Assembly: GCF_002056795.1 (NCBI RefSeq)
Contig: NZ_CP020104.1
Span: 5,713,501-5,777,500, forward strand
DNA: 64,000 nt
From: Spirosoma aerolatum
GTDB taxonomy: Bacteria > Bacteroidota > Bacteroidia > Cytophagales > Spirosomataceae
Direction of reading: 5' to 3'
Shown here: positions 1 to 9,050 of the stretch, one piece after another
Layout: every line of letters begins with the position of its first letter
Numbering within the stretch: position 1 is the first letter of the stretch
Notes under the pieces: generated by a model
The model's database searches: none
What the model was told of the DNA's origin: nothing
The model's input: only the letters and a program-made list of their open reading frames with translations
Translations under genes and position numbers: made by a program

Positions 1-1073
1 TCCGCAGTCCGGGTTTTCCCAATACATTCCGACGCGGTCGCCATCAGCCGTCCATTTCGTACTCGTATCGGTCGGTAATGACCCAAACGACCAGTAACCA
101 GTTGCCCGACGGTCAGATTTTACTAACGCTGGCTGTACCCGATGCGACTTTGCAGCAGGATATACGCCAACTTCGCTGGCTCTTCGGCCTTGGCTGGCTT
201 ATGAGCTTATTACTAGCCTTCGGGGCAGGCTATGGCGTAGCTGGCTGGCTCCTTCGGCCAATTCAGAGCATTGTTGAGCAGGCCAACGCCATAAGTTCTA
301 CCAGCAACAGTAGTCGTATTCAACTCCCCAGCAGCCGCGATGAACTCTATCAATTGACGGACACCCTCAATCAAATGCTGGCCCGTATTCAGGAAAATGT
401 GGAGTTACAACGCAATTTCTTTGGCGCGGCTGCCCACGAATTACGTACCCCATTGACCATCATGAAAACCGGCCTGGAAGTAACGCTGGGGAACGGCCAG
501 GTCGATGCGGCAACAAGAGGGTTCCTGAGCGGACAATTGGACGAAGTAAGTAGACTAGCGCGGCTTATTGATGAGTTTTTAGTGCTCAGCCGACCAGATG
601 CACTTACGCAACCAATCAATATGGCTGAGATCAATCTATCAACTTTATTGACCAATTGCCTGACGCAACTGAGCGTCATTGCGACCGACTATGACGTAAT
701 CACTCACCTCGACTGGCCAGCCGCGACCGAGGCCACTATACAGACCGATGCTGTCAAACTGGAACATATTCTGCTTAATCTGATCGAAAATGCGATTAAA
801 TACGCCGTGGCAGCTAGTATCGTAACAGTTCGTTTACAGCGTGCAGCAGCCAACTGGCAAGTTGATATAGAGAATCGTACCGTTCGAGAAAATGGCCCTA
901 CTCTCGACCTGACACAAGCTTATTTTCAGGCTGATCCACTCAAAGAAGGGCATGGTCTGGGACTTTGGATCGGTTTTCGGCTAACAACCTTACTCGATGG
1001 TGAGTTACATCTAAACTGGCAGAATTTCACATTCAAAAGCACCTTAATTTTGCCGGTTGAGCCAAATAAGTAA
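1..1073 (+). CDS. Sensor histidine kinase, 5' end cut by window edge
   Basis: The first ATG in frame is at 78, but the frame is open back to base 3 and the upstream residues read as plausible periplasmic sensor sequence, so the gene probably begins outside the window. Counting from the ATG: a short extracytoplasmic piece, one membrane helix (about 34-58), a HAMP segment (about 60-110), a HisKA box with AAHELRTPL (His near 120), an N box LIENAIKYA (about 236) and a G2 box GHGLGLWIG (about 293). The canonical DxGxG G1 box is replaced by ENRTVREN, a variant seen in some HAMP kinases. It would autophosphorylate at the inner membrane. No response regulator lies downstream; a partner gene is probably to the left, outside the window. 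Its 3' neighbour starts 15 bp later. Confidence 0.88.
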   Translation, partial: RSPGFPNTFRRGRHQPSISYSYRSVMTQTTSNQLPDGQILLTLAVPDATLQQDIRQLRWLFGLGWLMSLLLAFGAGYGVAGWLLRPIQSIVEQANAISSTSNSSRIQLPSSRDELYQLTDTLNQMLARIQENVELQRNFFGAAAHELRTPLTIMKTGLEVTLGNGQVDAATRGFLSGQLDEVSRLARLIDEFLVLSRPDALTQPINMAEINLSTLLTNCLTQLSVIATDYDVITHLDWPAATEATIQTDAVKLEHILLNLIENAIKYAVAASIVTVRLQRAAANWQVDIENRTVRENGPTLDLTQAYFQADPLKEGHGLGLWIGFRLTTLLDGELHLNWQNFTFKSTLILPVEPNK

Positions 1074-1088
1074 GTTATTTATCACTCC

Positions 1089-1460
1089 ATGAAAGGACTT
1101 TATTGCATTCTGTTACTAACGTTATCGAACGTATTTATGACACTGGCCTGGTATGGTCACCTTCAAATTAAACAATATCCTATGTTGGCTAAACTATCGC
1201 TTTTTGGGGTGATTATGCTTAGCTGGGGGCTGGCTTTTTTCGAATACATCTTTCAAGTTCCTGCCAATCGCATTGGCTCAAATGAAACGGGCGGTCCCTT
1301 TTCGCTGTTCGAATTAAAAACCATTCAGGAAGCCGTATCGCTGACCGTTTTTACCCTCATCACGGTTTTTCTCTTTAAAACCGATAAACTGGCCTGGAAT
1401 CACCTGGTTGGGTTTGCCTTCATCGTCATCGCGGTATTCTTCATCTTCAAAAAATGGTAA
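1089..1460 (+). CDS. DMT-type small membrane protein (DUF486 family)
   Basis: 123 residues with four hydrophobic segments (about 4-20, 35-52, 78-95 and 104-120). It contains the family pattern AWYGHL near the start, FFEY..QVPANRIG in the middle and LKTIQE before the third helix. These match the DUF486 group of the drug/metabolite transporter superfamily; length is normal for that family. The substrate is unknown. It starts 15 bp after the kinase stop and may share its transcript. It converges with hldD, leaving only 6 bp between the stops. Confidence 0.8.
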   Translation: MKGLYCILLLTLSNVFMTLAWYGHLQIKQYPMLAKLSLFGVIMLSWGLAFFEYIFQVPANRIGSNETGGPFSLFELKTIQEAVSLTVFTLITVFLFKTDKLAWNHLVGFAFIVIAVFFIFKKW

Positions 1461-1466
1461 TCCGCC

Positions 1467-2432
1467 TTATAAATAGTCTTCTTTACCCAGGTAATTTCTG
1501 ACGTAATCGGCAATGCCTTCCTCGAGGGAGCAGAACGGCCGGTCGTAGCCGATAGACCGGAGTTTTGCCATGTTGGCCTGGGTAAAATACTGGTATTTAT
1601 CGCGAATGTCGGCGGGGGTATCGATGAAGTCGATCTGGGGCTCAAGTCCCAGGGCGTAGAACGTATTTTTGGCCAGATCGAGGAAGGTACGGGCTTTCCC
1701 ACTACCCAGGTTGTAAATGCCCGAATTGCGACGATGATGCATCAGAAACGAACAAACCTCAACCAGATCCTTCACATATACAAAATCGCGCATCTGTTCG
1801 CCATCCGCAAAGTCGGGGTTGTGCGATCGGAATAATTTCATCCGACCCGACTGTTTTATCTGATTGAATGCGTGAAAGATAACCGATGCCATACGGCCTT
1901 TGTGGTATTCATTTGGGCCATATACATTGAAGAATTTCAGGCCAGCCCAAAAGAAAGGTTTGCGTTCCTGCTCCAGCGCCCAAATATCAAATTCATTCTT
2001 CGAGTCGCCGTAGGGGTTCAGCGGTTTTAATTGCGGAATCAACGATTCATTATCATCGTATCCCAATTCACCCATTCCATACGTAGCGGCCGATGACGCA
2101 TAGACCAGCGGGATTTGATACTCAATGCACCGATTCCAGATTTGCTTAGAGTATTCAACATTCAGATGCTCGAAAATATGCCGGTCAAATTCCGTTGTAT
2201 CCGTACGGGCTCCGATGTGAAAAATAAATTCTACTTCCTGATAATTTTGATCAAGCCAATCAAAAAAAGCTTCCCGATCTACACGTTCCTGAATCCGTTT
2301 TCCGGCCAGATTTGCTTCTTTTTCCGGGTATGAAAAATCATCGACTGCAATGATAAAATTGAAGTTTTCCTGATTTAACTTGCTGATTAAGCAACTTCCG
2401 ATAAAACCGGCGGCTCCCGTAACTATAATCAT
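1467..2432 (-). CDS. hldD: ADP-L-glycero-D-manno-heptose-6-epimerase
   Basis: 321-residue extended short-chain dehydrogenase that epimerises ADP-D-glycero- to ADP-L-glycero-manno-heptose for the LPS inner core, in the cytosol with NADP. The Rossmann glycine motif TGAAGFIGS is at residues 5-13. SSAATYG (113-119) and the catalytic YGDSK (Tyr141, Lys145) follow. The HldD-specific EFDIWALEQ and FNVYGPNEYHKG stretches are present. Length matches the family. Together with lpxB 0.8 kb away it indicates LPS with heptose. Upstream on the minus strand lies TATCTTTA (2505-2512 region), a near match to the Bacteroidota -7 box. Confidence 0.95.
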   Translation of the reverse strand: MIIVTGAAGFIGSCLISKLNQENFNFIIAVDDFSYPEKEANLAGKRIQERVDREAFFDWLDQNYQEVEFIFHIGARTDTTEFDRHIFEHLNVEYSKQIWNRCIEYQIPLVYASSAATYGMGELGYDDNESLIPQLKPLNPYGDSKNEFDIWALEQERKPFFWAGLKFFNVYGPNEYHKGRMASVIFHAFNQIKQSGRMKLFRSHNPDFADGEQMRDFVYVKDLVEVCSFLMHHRRNSGIYNLGSGKARTFLDLAKNTFYALGLEPQIDFIDTPADIRDKYQYFTQANMAKLRSIGYDRPFCSLEEGIADYVRNYLGKEDYL

Positions 2433-2644
2433 AAAGTGGTAGTCGTAAACGTGTTTATATTGGCAATTCGATGGGTATCAGCCTTGATGAAGTGAAATTG
2501 GCTGTAAAGATACATCTTTTCTATTGGACAATCGACTATCAGATTCGTTGATTAAATTGTATTTTTCTAATAATAAGTATTTTTAGATGTCAAATTGACA
2601 CTTATAGAAAATCGACGACGTTTTTATAAGGCAGGTTCGCTTCG

Positions 2645-2652
2645 TACTTTTG
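2645..2652 (+). promoter_or_regulatory. Candidate -7 box (TACTTTTG) for queD
   Basis: TACTTTTG fits the Bacteroidota sigma-70 -7 consensus TAnnTTTG. It lies 54 bp upstream of the queD start. No clear TTTG -33 element is seen at the usual spacing, so this rests on one box. Confidence 0.35.
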
Positions 2653-2706
2653 TCATTTCATTTTAACATGGGCGTTTCTGGCAACCGCCCCATATAAACC
2701 AGAGCT

Positions 2707-3123
2707 ATGGTATATATCAATCGAATTGAACATTTCAATGCCGCTCACCGGCTTCATAATCCGGCCTGGTCGGAAGAAAAAAATCAGGAAGTTTTTGGCC
2801 CTTGCGCAAATGCGAACTGGCATGGACACAACTTCGAATTAATTGTAACCGTGAAAGGTGAACCCGATCCCGATACGGGTTTTGTGATCGATCTGAAAGT
2901 GTTGGGGGATATTATTCGTCGGGAAGTTATTGATAAAGTTGATCACAAAAATCTGAACCTCGACGTCGATTTTATGCAGGGGAAAATGGCGAGTTGTGAA
3001 ATTCTGGTGATGGAAATCTGGAAAATTCTTGAACGCGCCCTTGCCCCCGTTACCGAAGCCCATCTGCATCAAATTCGGCTAGTCGAAACCCCAAAAAACT
3101 CAGTCGATTATTTTGGCGAATAA
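2707..3123 (+). CDS. queD: 6-carboxytetrahydropterin synthase (QueD/PTPS family)
   Basis: 138 residues. Converts 7,8-dihydroneopterin triphosphate to 6-carboxytetrahydropterin in queuosine/deazapurine synthesis; related 6-pyruvoyltetrahydropterin synthases cannot be excluded. The zinc site is visible as AAHRL (His14) and NWHGHN (His39, His41). The catalytic Cys33 sits in GPCANANW. DHKNLN and VETPKNS close the active site as in the family. No other queuosine gene is in the window. It is followed by a 28-bp-stem inverted repeat and then lpxB on the same strand. Confidence 0.9.
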   Translation: MVYINRIEHFNAAHRLHNPAWSEEKNQEVFGPCANANWHGHNFELIVTVKGEPDPDTGFVIDLKVLGDIIRREVIDKVDHKNLNLDVDFMQGKMASCEILVMEIWKILERALAPVTEAHLHQIRLVETPKNSVDYFGE

Positions 3124-3130
3124 TGTTTCT

Positions 3131-3199
3131 ATGTAGGATATATGATGTAGGATATATAACGACAACTACTCTATATATCCTACATCATATATCCTACAT
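3131..3199. repeat. Long perfect inverted repeat, 28-bp stem, 13-nt loop
   Basis: Arms 3131-3158 and 3172-3199 are exact reverse complements. Each arm holds two copies of ATGTAGGATAT separated by 3 nt, so the arms are themselves direct repeats. The element lies 7 bp after the queD stop and ends 6 bp before the lpxB start, so it could be a terminator or a processing/attenuation hairpin at the queD 3' end. Confidence 0.8.
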
Positions 3200-3205
3200 C
3201 TTTTC

Positions 3206-4315
3206 ATGACCTATTATTTGATTGCGGGCGAACGATCGGGCGATTTACACGGTGCGAACCTGATTCGGGCTATCTGTCGTCATGATTCAGAGGCCACCTT
3301 CCGGGCTTACGGTGGTGAGCAAATGGAAGAGGCTGGTGCTGTGCTGGTACGACATTACCGTGACATGGCCTTTATGGGGTTTCTGGAAGTGGTCAAAAAT
3401 CTGGGAACTATCCGCCGGATTATGCGGGAATGCCAGGCTGACCTGTTGGCGCACCAACCCGATGTGCTGATTCTGATCGATTATGCCGGTTTCAACCTTC
3501 GCATGGCTCGTTTTGCTAAACAGCACGGCATTCGGGTCTTCTACTACATTTCGCCTAAGGTTTGGGCCTGGAATCAGCGCCGGGCCCTAAAAATCAAAGC
3601 CAGTGTAGATCGGTTATTTACGATTTTGCCGTTCGAAACTGAGTTTTTTGCCAAATACGACTACAAAGTTGATTATGTAGGTAACCCGCTTCTAGATGCC
3701 CTGGCTGATTTTCACCCCGACCCACTATTTCGACAAAAATCTGGCCTGGATGATCGGTCAATCATTGCGTTGTTGCCTGGCAGCCGTCGGCAGGAGATTA
3801 CGTCTATCCTGCCCACTATGCTTCAGGTAACCCGACAATTCCCTGACTACCAGTTTGTGGTTGGTACAGTCAGCAACTTACCCACTTCGCTGTATGACAG
3901 CCTGTTAGCTAACTATCCGAACATTAAGCGTGTAAATGATGCCGCTTATGATCTGCTGCATGTGTCGGTAGCGGCTCTGGTCACATCGGGAACGGCTACG
4001 CTCGAAACGGCACTGCTAACCATTCCACAGGTTGTTTGCTATAGAACCACGGGCATTTCGTACGCCATTGCCAAACGACTCATTGCGGTGCCGTTTATTT
4101 CGCTTGTTAATCTGATTGCGGGATACGAAGTTGTTAACGAGTTAATTCAGAACGATCTGACTCCCGAACGGACGGTAGCCGAATTAAAGCAGATTTTGCC
4201 GGGTGGTTCTAAACGGGCTGAGCAATTGGCGGGTTATGCTACCATTCAGCAGAAAATGGGTAGCGCTGGTGCCTCCGAACGGGCAGGCCAGTTGATGGTG
4301 GAGGCTTTAACATAG
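3206..4315 (+). CDS. lpxB: Lipid-A-disaccharide synthase
   Basis: 369-residue GT19 glycosyltransferase. It joins UDP-2,3-diacylglucosamine to lipid X to form the lipid A disaccharide at the inner face of the cytoplasmic membrane. Visible family motifs are AGERSGDLHGA near the N-terminus, DYAGFNLRMA, YYISPKVWAWN, LPGSRRQEI and TSGTATLETAL (the C-terminal nucleotide-sugar site). Length is normal. The start sits only 6 bp behind the long hairpin, so expression may be influenced by it. It converges with the LytTR regulator; a 13-bp hairpin separates them. Confidence 0.96.
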   Translation: MTYYLIAGERSGDLHGANLIRAICRHDSEATFRAYGGEQMEEAGAVLVRHYRDMAFMGFLEVVKNLGTIRRIMRECQADLLAHQPDVLILIDYAGFNLRMARFAKQHGIRVFYYISPKVWAWNQRRALKIKASVDRLFTILPFETEFFAKYDYKVDYVGNPLLDALADFHPDPLFRQKSGLDDRSIIALLPGSRRQEITSILPTMLQVTRQFPDYQFVVGTVSNLPTSLYDSLLANYPNIKRVNDAAYDLLHVSVAALVTSGTATLETALLTIPQVVCYRTTGISYAIAKRLIAVPFISLVNLIAGYEVVNELIQNDLTPERTVAELKQILPGGSKRAEQLAGYATIQQKMGSAGASERAGQLMVEALT

Positions 4316-4367
4316 TTTCACCTCACCGACTGTCGGATTATCTCCCTCCTGAAAATTCTTTGAGTTC

Positions 4368-4398
4368 GTGAGGTCAGGTTGTACGAACCTGACCTCAC
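4368..4398. terminator. Bidirectional hairpin between lpxB and the LytTR gene
   Basis: Arms 4368-4380 and 4386-4398 are perfectly complementary (13 bp, 5-nt loop) between two convergent genes. There is no strong U tract on either side, so termination is inferred from position and stem strength. Confidence 0.6.
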
Positions 4399-4407
4399 CC
4401 TAAAAAC

Positions 4408-5190
4408 TTACTTCCCCATCCAGTACTTAAAATCGCTGACTTTTTCGCGACTGACGAGGGCTTCTTTATCAAAAACTGGCCGAAGTGTGAGCGCTAGTCG
4501 GTTTCCGAAATAGGGCTGAATCTGATCGACGGCCTGATGGGTTACAATAACCCCCCGGTTGATACGGAAGAAACGGGTGGGATCAAGCGCATCGGCAATT
4601 TCGTCCAGCGTATAGTCGACCAGAAACTTCTGCCCCGTGTACATGGTAAAGAAACTGTATCGGTCTTCGGTGAAAAAATAAGCAATGTCGGTCACCTCGA
4701 CAGAGAGCATCCGTTGCCCCTGCCGCACCAGAAACCGCTGCCGATAGTCGCGGGTGGATTGGTTCTGAAGCTGTTGCAGCAGTTTCTCAATGTTCAGCCC
4801 AGGAGAGACCGCCGACCGGCTGCGCAGATCCTCATACTTTTGAAGGCTACGCTGTAAATCATCACGCTGGATGGGCTTCAACAAATAATCGATACTGTTG
4901 ACTTTAAACGCCTGAAGCGCGTACTCGTCGTAAGACGTTGTAAATATGACAGTACTTTTTACGGTCGTTCGCTCAAAAATTTCGAAGCTTTGCCCATCGG
5001 CCAGCTCAATATCCAGAAAAATTAAATCCGGGTCAGGCTGTCCGTTAGCCCGCAGGTTTTCGAGCCAGGCTACTGTATCGTCGATACTAGCTGTTACACC
5101 CGATACGGTTAGTGTCGGGGCTACTTCCTGCAATAATTTCTGAAGCTTGCGAACCGCTAATTCTTCATCTTCAACTATCAGAGCATTCAT
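4408..5190 (-). CDS. LytTR-family response regulator
   Basis: 260 residues. An N-terminal receiver domain (1-125) has acidic VEDEE, phospho-acceptor Asp60 in LIFLDIEL, TTSYDEYAL and the switch Lys in YLLKP. The C-terminal LytTR DNA-binding domain (about 155-258) carries FLVRQG, FTEDRYS, TLDEIADAL, FFRINRGVIV. It is the output half of a LytS/LytT pair: its ATG overlaps the kinase stop as ATGA (5187-5190), implying translational coupling. It is the only LytTR regulator in the window, so the other LytS-type kinases may signal through it or through distant partners. Target promoters are unknown. Confidence 0.93.
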   Translation of the reverse strand: MNALIVEDEELAVRKLQKLLQEVAPTLTVSGVTASIDDTVAWLENLRANGQPDPDLIFLDIELADGQSFEIFERTTVKSTVIFTTSYDEYALQAFKVNSIDYLLKPIQRDDLQRSLQKYEDLRSRSAVSPGLNIEKLLQQLQNQSTRDYRQRFLVRQGQRMLSVEVTDIAYFFTEDRYSFFTMYTGQKFLVDYTLDEIADALDPTRFFRINRGVIVTHQAVDQIQPYFGNRLALTLRPVFDKEALVSREKVSDFKYWMGK

Positions 5191-6383
5191 GCGTTTGTTT
5201 GTTTTTTCGTCAGCAGCGGTAATGTTATCGTAAAATATTCTGGTCCCGTTTCAATCGTAGGCACCGGACAGGCCAGAAGTTCGTATTTAGCCTGAATATT
5301 GTTCAAACCGACTTGAGTGGAATCCATCTTCACCGATTCTGAGCGGCTGGTTTTCTTTTGAAGATTGTTTCGAACCACTAGGTTGCCCTGATCGGTTGTC
5401 AGAATGTCGATGCATAAAGGTCGGCTCGCCAGAATAACATTATGCTTTACGGCATTTTCGACCAGCAGTTGCAGTGTCAGTGGGGGAAGCTGGTGTTGTC
5501 GATACTGATCAGCCACCTGTACATTCAGTTGCAGCCCATCACCATGCCGGGTTTTGAGCAAGTGGAAGTAGGAATCAATAAAGGCCAGTTCTTCATCGAG
5601 GGATGCCAATTCATCGCTTTCGTCACCAATTGGCGTTTGAAGGCTGAACAGAGCCGTTGGCCCGACCAGTTTATTTGGGTGTCGGCCGGAACTAGCCGCC
5701 GAACCAGACCGCTGGTTGGTTTGAAGCATATAGCGATACACCCGGGCCATCTGATCGACAAAAAGCTCGGCCCGTTTGGGCTCCTCGGCAATGAGCGACG
5801 ACAGGGAGTTCAGGCTATTAAACAGAAAATGCGGATTGACCTGGCTTCGCAAACCCTGTAACTGCCCCCTCAGATTTTCCTTCTTCAATTTTTCCTTATT
5901 CATCTGATACTGCTGCCAGCGGTACATGGAATAAGAGGTTTCATAAATACCTACCAGCAGAAAAATAGCCACCAGATCGAAGCCAAACACGGCAGGCACG
6001 GTTTCGTAAGTCAACTGCGAACTGAACGGTCGGAATCGAATAAACAGCCACGTGTATATGGTCAGAAAAGTAGTCGAAAGACCGATAAAAGCCAGGCAGA
6101 GCAGCCCAGCCCTTACGAGTGTCTGGCTTAGTTCGGGATAACGACGAGCAATGGCATCGGCAACCCAATCGTGACCGATGAACGCTATCGTCGACAGAAG
6201 CCAAACAAATACGGTAGCGCCCAGAAACGTTGACAGGCTTTGCAGGTACGCTTCGCCCACCAGGAAGTAGGTGATCAATGGAACGAACCACGGCATCAGC
6301 AGCACATACGACCACCCTCCGCGCGTCGTTAGGCGTAGCCAACGGCGTGCACGATCAAAAGGGGTTATGCTGCGTGTGGACAT
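5187..6383 (-). CDS. LytS-type sensor histidine kinase (His_kinase family), paired
   Basis: 398 residues. Four hydrophobic segments fill about residues 24-150. A short coiled coil (150-180) leads to the His_kinase box QVNPHFLFNSL with His185. The ATPase part has LLVENAVKHN and a G box QVGLNNIQAKY. Compared with its paralogues here it carries an extra stretch of roughly 30 residues after MLQTNQ, rich in Ser/Gly/Pro, before the LASLDEEL helix. It is in an overlap operon with the LytTR regulator. The sensed signal is unknown because no extracytoplasmic domain is present. Confidence 0.92.
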   Translation of the reverse strand: MSTRSITPFDRARRWLRLTTRGGWSYVLLMPWFVPLITYFLVGEAYLQSLSTFLGATVFVWLLSTIAFIGHDWVADAIARRYPELSQTLVRAGLLCLAFIGLSTTFLTIYTWLFIRFRPFSSQLTYETVPAVFGFDLVAIFLLVGIYETSYSMYRWQQYQMNKEKLKKENLRGQLQGLRSQVNPHFLFNSLNSLSSLIAEEPKRAELFVDQMARVYRYMLQTNQRSGSAASSGRHPNKLVGPTALFSLQTPIGDESDELASLDEELAFIDSYFHLLKTRHGDGLQLNVQVADQYRQHQLPPLTLQLLVENAVKHNVILASRPLCIDILTTDQGNLVVRNNLQKKTSRSESVKMDSTQVGLNNIQAKYELLACPVPTIETGPEYFTITLPLLTKKQTNA

Positions 6384-6564
6384 TGATAGGTTGTTAAACG
6401 TGATGACGTGTTAATGAAGGTAAAGATATTGGTCTACATAGCGCCAATAACAGCCAAATTTGTGTCAATTGACTATTAAATGTTGTGAATTGTAGAAAAG
6501 AGTTTAAGATGTGAGCAGGGTAGTACGATCGAAACTAAGGTTTCGGGCTACTTTTCGTTTGTTT

Positions 6565-7692
6565 TCATACCAGATTAGGGGTTAACAAGGGTAATTCGAC
6601 TCGAAACTGTGCCTCATCCGCGTCAACCCTAATGGCTTTCTCCGTTAATAAGCGATATTTGGCCGCCAGGCTACCTAAACCTGCCCCACCCGTTTCCAAT
6701 CGGACTGACCGGGCCTGTCGATTGTTGGAGACCTGCACCCAACCTGTATCCGTAATCGTAATGACAATCCATAACGGATGTGTAGCCGACATGGCATTGA
6801 ATTTAATGGCGTTATCGACCAGCGTCTGTACACTAAGTGTGGGTAATGTATAAGCGGTGTAGTTGCTATTTACCAGAGAAGGTAGTTGAATCTGAAGACT
6901 CTGGCCATAACGAACGGCCAGCAGGTCGGTATAAGCCTGAATAAAATTCAATTCAGCCTGTAGCGTGGCCAACTCTCCAAGGGTTCGGGTCACAGGCTGT
7001 CCATTACGCCGGTCGGCCTGTAGCATATATCGGTACACAACGGCCAGTTTATCAACAAATCGCTCAGCCTGTTGGGGGTCTTCACTGATCAGCACCGATA
7101 ACGAGTTGAGCGCATTGAACAAAAAGTGCGGATTCAACTGCCCTTTGAGGGTGTCATACTGGTGCTGCAAGGAAACCCGCTGCAACTGCTCACTTTCGGT
7201 CATATCCTGTTTCCAGCGAGCATAGGTGTAAAATAACCCGAGTGCTACACACAGAAATACATCGAAAATAGCGCCTAATAGCCAGATGGGCCGCACAGAA
7301 GCCCAACTAAATTGCACCCCCGTTACCGGAACCAGGCTATATACCCACACATCAAGAATAGCCAATCCGATCGTTAACCCTAACACACTCACCAGCATCA
7401 CTAATGAGCGACGAATGGTTTGGTGGGCTGCCGGATAGCGTCGTATGGCCCACCATACAGTAGAGGTCAACGTAACAATGGAGAGCCAGTATAAGCCAAA
7501 TACAAGGACTGTTCCGACAAGGAATCTTGTCGGGTTGCTGAAATACGAAGGCCCAATGAAGTAGTAATTACCAATTGGAAATAGAACAGGCATCATCAGC
7601 AGATGATACCACCATTCGTATTTTGAAAAAAATTTCGGTCGACAGATAGGCACTAGTTTCAGGCCATCAGCTCGTAAAGTAAGCCAAAGCAC
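6565..7692 (-). CDS. LytS-type sensor histidine kinase without an adjacent regulator
   Basis: 375 residues with the same layout as its neighbours: four membrane segments (about 30-160), coiled coil, QLNPHFLFNAL with His189, N box LVDNAIKFN and G box GGAGLGSLAAKY. It is most like the kinase at 7967, sharing the SKYEWWYH/SKWELWYH start and a FIGPSY/LIGPVF loop, so the two look like a divergently placed duplicate pair. No receiver gene is adjacent. The N-terminal 20 residues are not conserved in the paralogue, so the true start could be slightly downstream. Confidence 0.88.
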   Translation of the reverse strand: MLWLTLRADGLKLVPICRPKFFSKYEWWYHLLMMPVLFPIGNYYFIGPSYFSNPTRFLVGTVLVFGLYWLSIVTLTSTVWWAIRRYPAAHQTIRRSLVMLVSVLGLTIGLAILDVWVYSLVPVTGVQFSWASVRPIWLLGAIFDVFLCVALGLFYTYARWKQDMTESEQLQRVSLQHQYDTLKGQLNPHFLFNALNSLSVLISEDPQQAERFVDKLAVVYRYMLQADRRNGQPVTRTLGELATLQAELNFIQAYTDLLAVRYGQSLQIQLPSLVNSNYTAYTLPTLSVQTLVDNAIKFNAMSATHPLWIVITITDTGWVQVSNNRQARSVRLETGGAGLGSLAAKYRLLTEKAIRVDADEAQFRVELPLLTPNLV

Positions 7693-7966
7693 CTAGTCGA
7701 AGTTGGTCAATACCAGGCTAACCTTTGGGCCATTGCTGCACGAATTGTTAAAAAGGATGAATGAATTGAGAAAAAACGCGTATGAACTGTACGGAGGCCC
7801 ACGGTAAATAATTCCCTGCCGATCAATTGTAGAAAATTTTCCACAGCTACCACTTACCGATGCCTAAATGGTCGTCACTAGCGATGAACATTCCGTGTAT
7901 ATTCGTCCAAAATCTATTAATTTAGTAGTCTGTCTAGTCATATCCTAGGCACTACCCTTCCTGTCC

Positions 7967-9040
7967 ATGCTCCAAACTGGTTATCAACGGCTGACTACCT
8001 TCTTTTCGAAATGGGAGCTTTGGTATCATGCGTTAGTGATGCCCATCATATTCCCCATTGGGCTTTATTATTTAATCGGTCCGGTATTTTTGTCTGATTG
8101 GCGTGTCTTTGTCGCTGGCCTTCTGATTGGCATCATCAATTATGCCTGGGCCGTAGTTGTGTTGACCTTACTGGTACGCCAGATCATTGCCCGCTTTCCC
8201 GACGTAAAGCAAACCGTTGCCCGAACCCTGGTCATGCTGGGTCTGATACTGATCCTGACCGTGCTCATTACCACAGCCGTCCTGTTTCAGTTTAGCCTGA
8301 TTCCCTGGTTTGGTACGCAGTTCAACTGGCCCACGATCCATGCGTTATTCTTGCTGGATGTTATTTTCGATGTTTTCCTCTGCATTACGCTCAATGCGTT
8401 TTACGCGTACCGGCAGTGGTCAAACGACCAGACCGAAAATGAGCAGCTTCGGCAGGCCACCTATCAGAACCAGCTTGATGCCTTGAAAATGCAGATCAAT
8501 CCGCACTTTCTGTTTAATAGCCTGACGTCGCTTTCGTCGCTTATTGGCGAAAACCGCCAGCAAGCCAGCCAATTTGTTGACGAGCTTTCGAAAGTATATC
8601 GATACCTGTTGCAGGCCAATCATCATGAGTTGGTACCCCTCCAGCAGGAACTGGATTTTATTACGAGCTATGGGCATTTGCTTCAGACTCGTTACGGTGC
8701 CAGTTTACAGATTTCCTATCAGATTGATGGCAACTATCTCGACGCCAGCCTGCCTGCGTTAACGCTACAGGCCCTGATCGACAATGCTATGAAACACAAT
8801 AGCATGGCGATCAATCATCCCCTGATTATTCGGATACAAACGATGCCTGAAGGGAAATTACTGGTTCAGAATAGTTTACATCGTAAAACCAATAAGGTCG
8901 AACAAATTCAGGCCAGACTGACAAACCTGGTAAACCGATACCGTTCACTGGGCAACGGCGACCTGGAAATTGAAGAAACAAGTACGCATTTTGGGGTCCG
9001 TATCCCTTTGTTAGCTCATTCTGTACAAGCGACCTATTAG
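7967..9040 (+). CDS. LytS-type histidine kinase with degenerate ATP-lid motif
   Basis: 357 residues; four membrane segments (about 20-150), then QINPHFLFNSL with His180 and N box LIDNAMKHN. At the place where every paralogue has GxGL (for example NGVGLANI) this protein reads QARLTNLV, so both glycines of the G box are gone. ATP binding or lid closure is therefore probably impaired, and it may be a pseudokinase, a phospho-acceptor or a dimer partner. The frame is intact and codon use looks normal, which argues against simple decay. It diverges from the kinase at 6565 (274-bp gap with no recognised element). Confidence 0.85.
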   Translation: MLQTGYQRLTTFFSKWELWYHALVMPIIFPIGLYYLIGPVFLSDWRVFVAGLLIGIINYAWAVVVLTLLVRQIIARFPDVKQTVARTLVMLGLILILTVLITTAVLFQFSLIPWFGTQFNWPTIHALFLLDVIFDVFLCITLNAFYAYRQWSNDQTENEQLRQATYQNQLDALKMQINPHFLFNSLTSLSSLIGENRQQASQFVDELSKVYRYLLQANHHELVPLQQELDFITSYGHLLQTRYGASLQISYQIDGNYLDASLPALTLQALIDNAMKHNSMAINHPLIIRIQTMPEGKLLVQNSLHRKTNKVEQIQARLTNLVNRYRSLGNGDLEIEETSTHFGVRIPLLAHSVQATY

Positions 9041-9050
9041 CCCTATAAAA

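Noticed and set aside
2653..2706. PreQ1 riboswitch in the queD leader
   Set aside because: A GGGCG/CGCCC hairpin is there, but the conserved preQ1-I core and A-rich tail are not visible.
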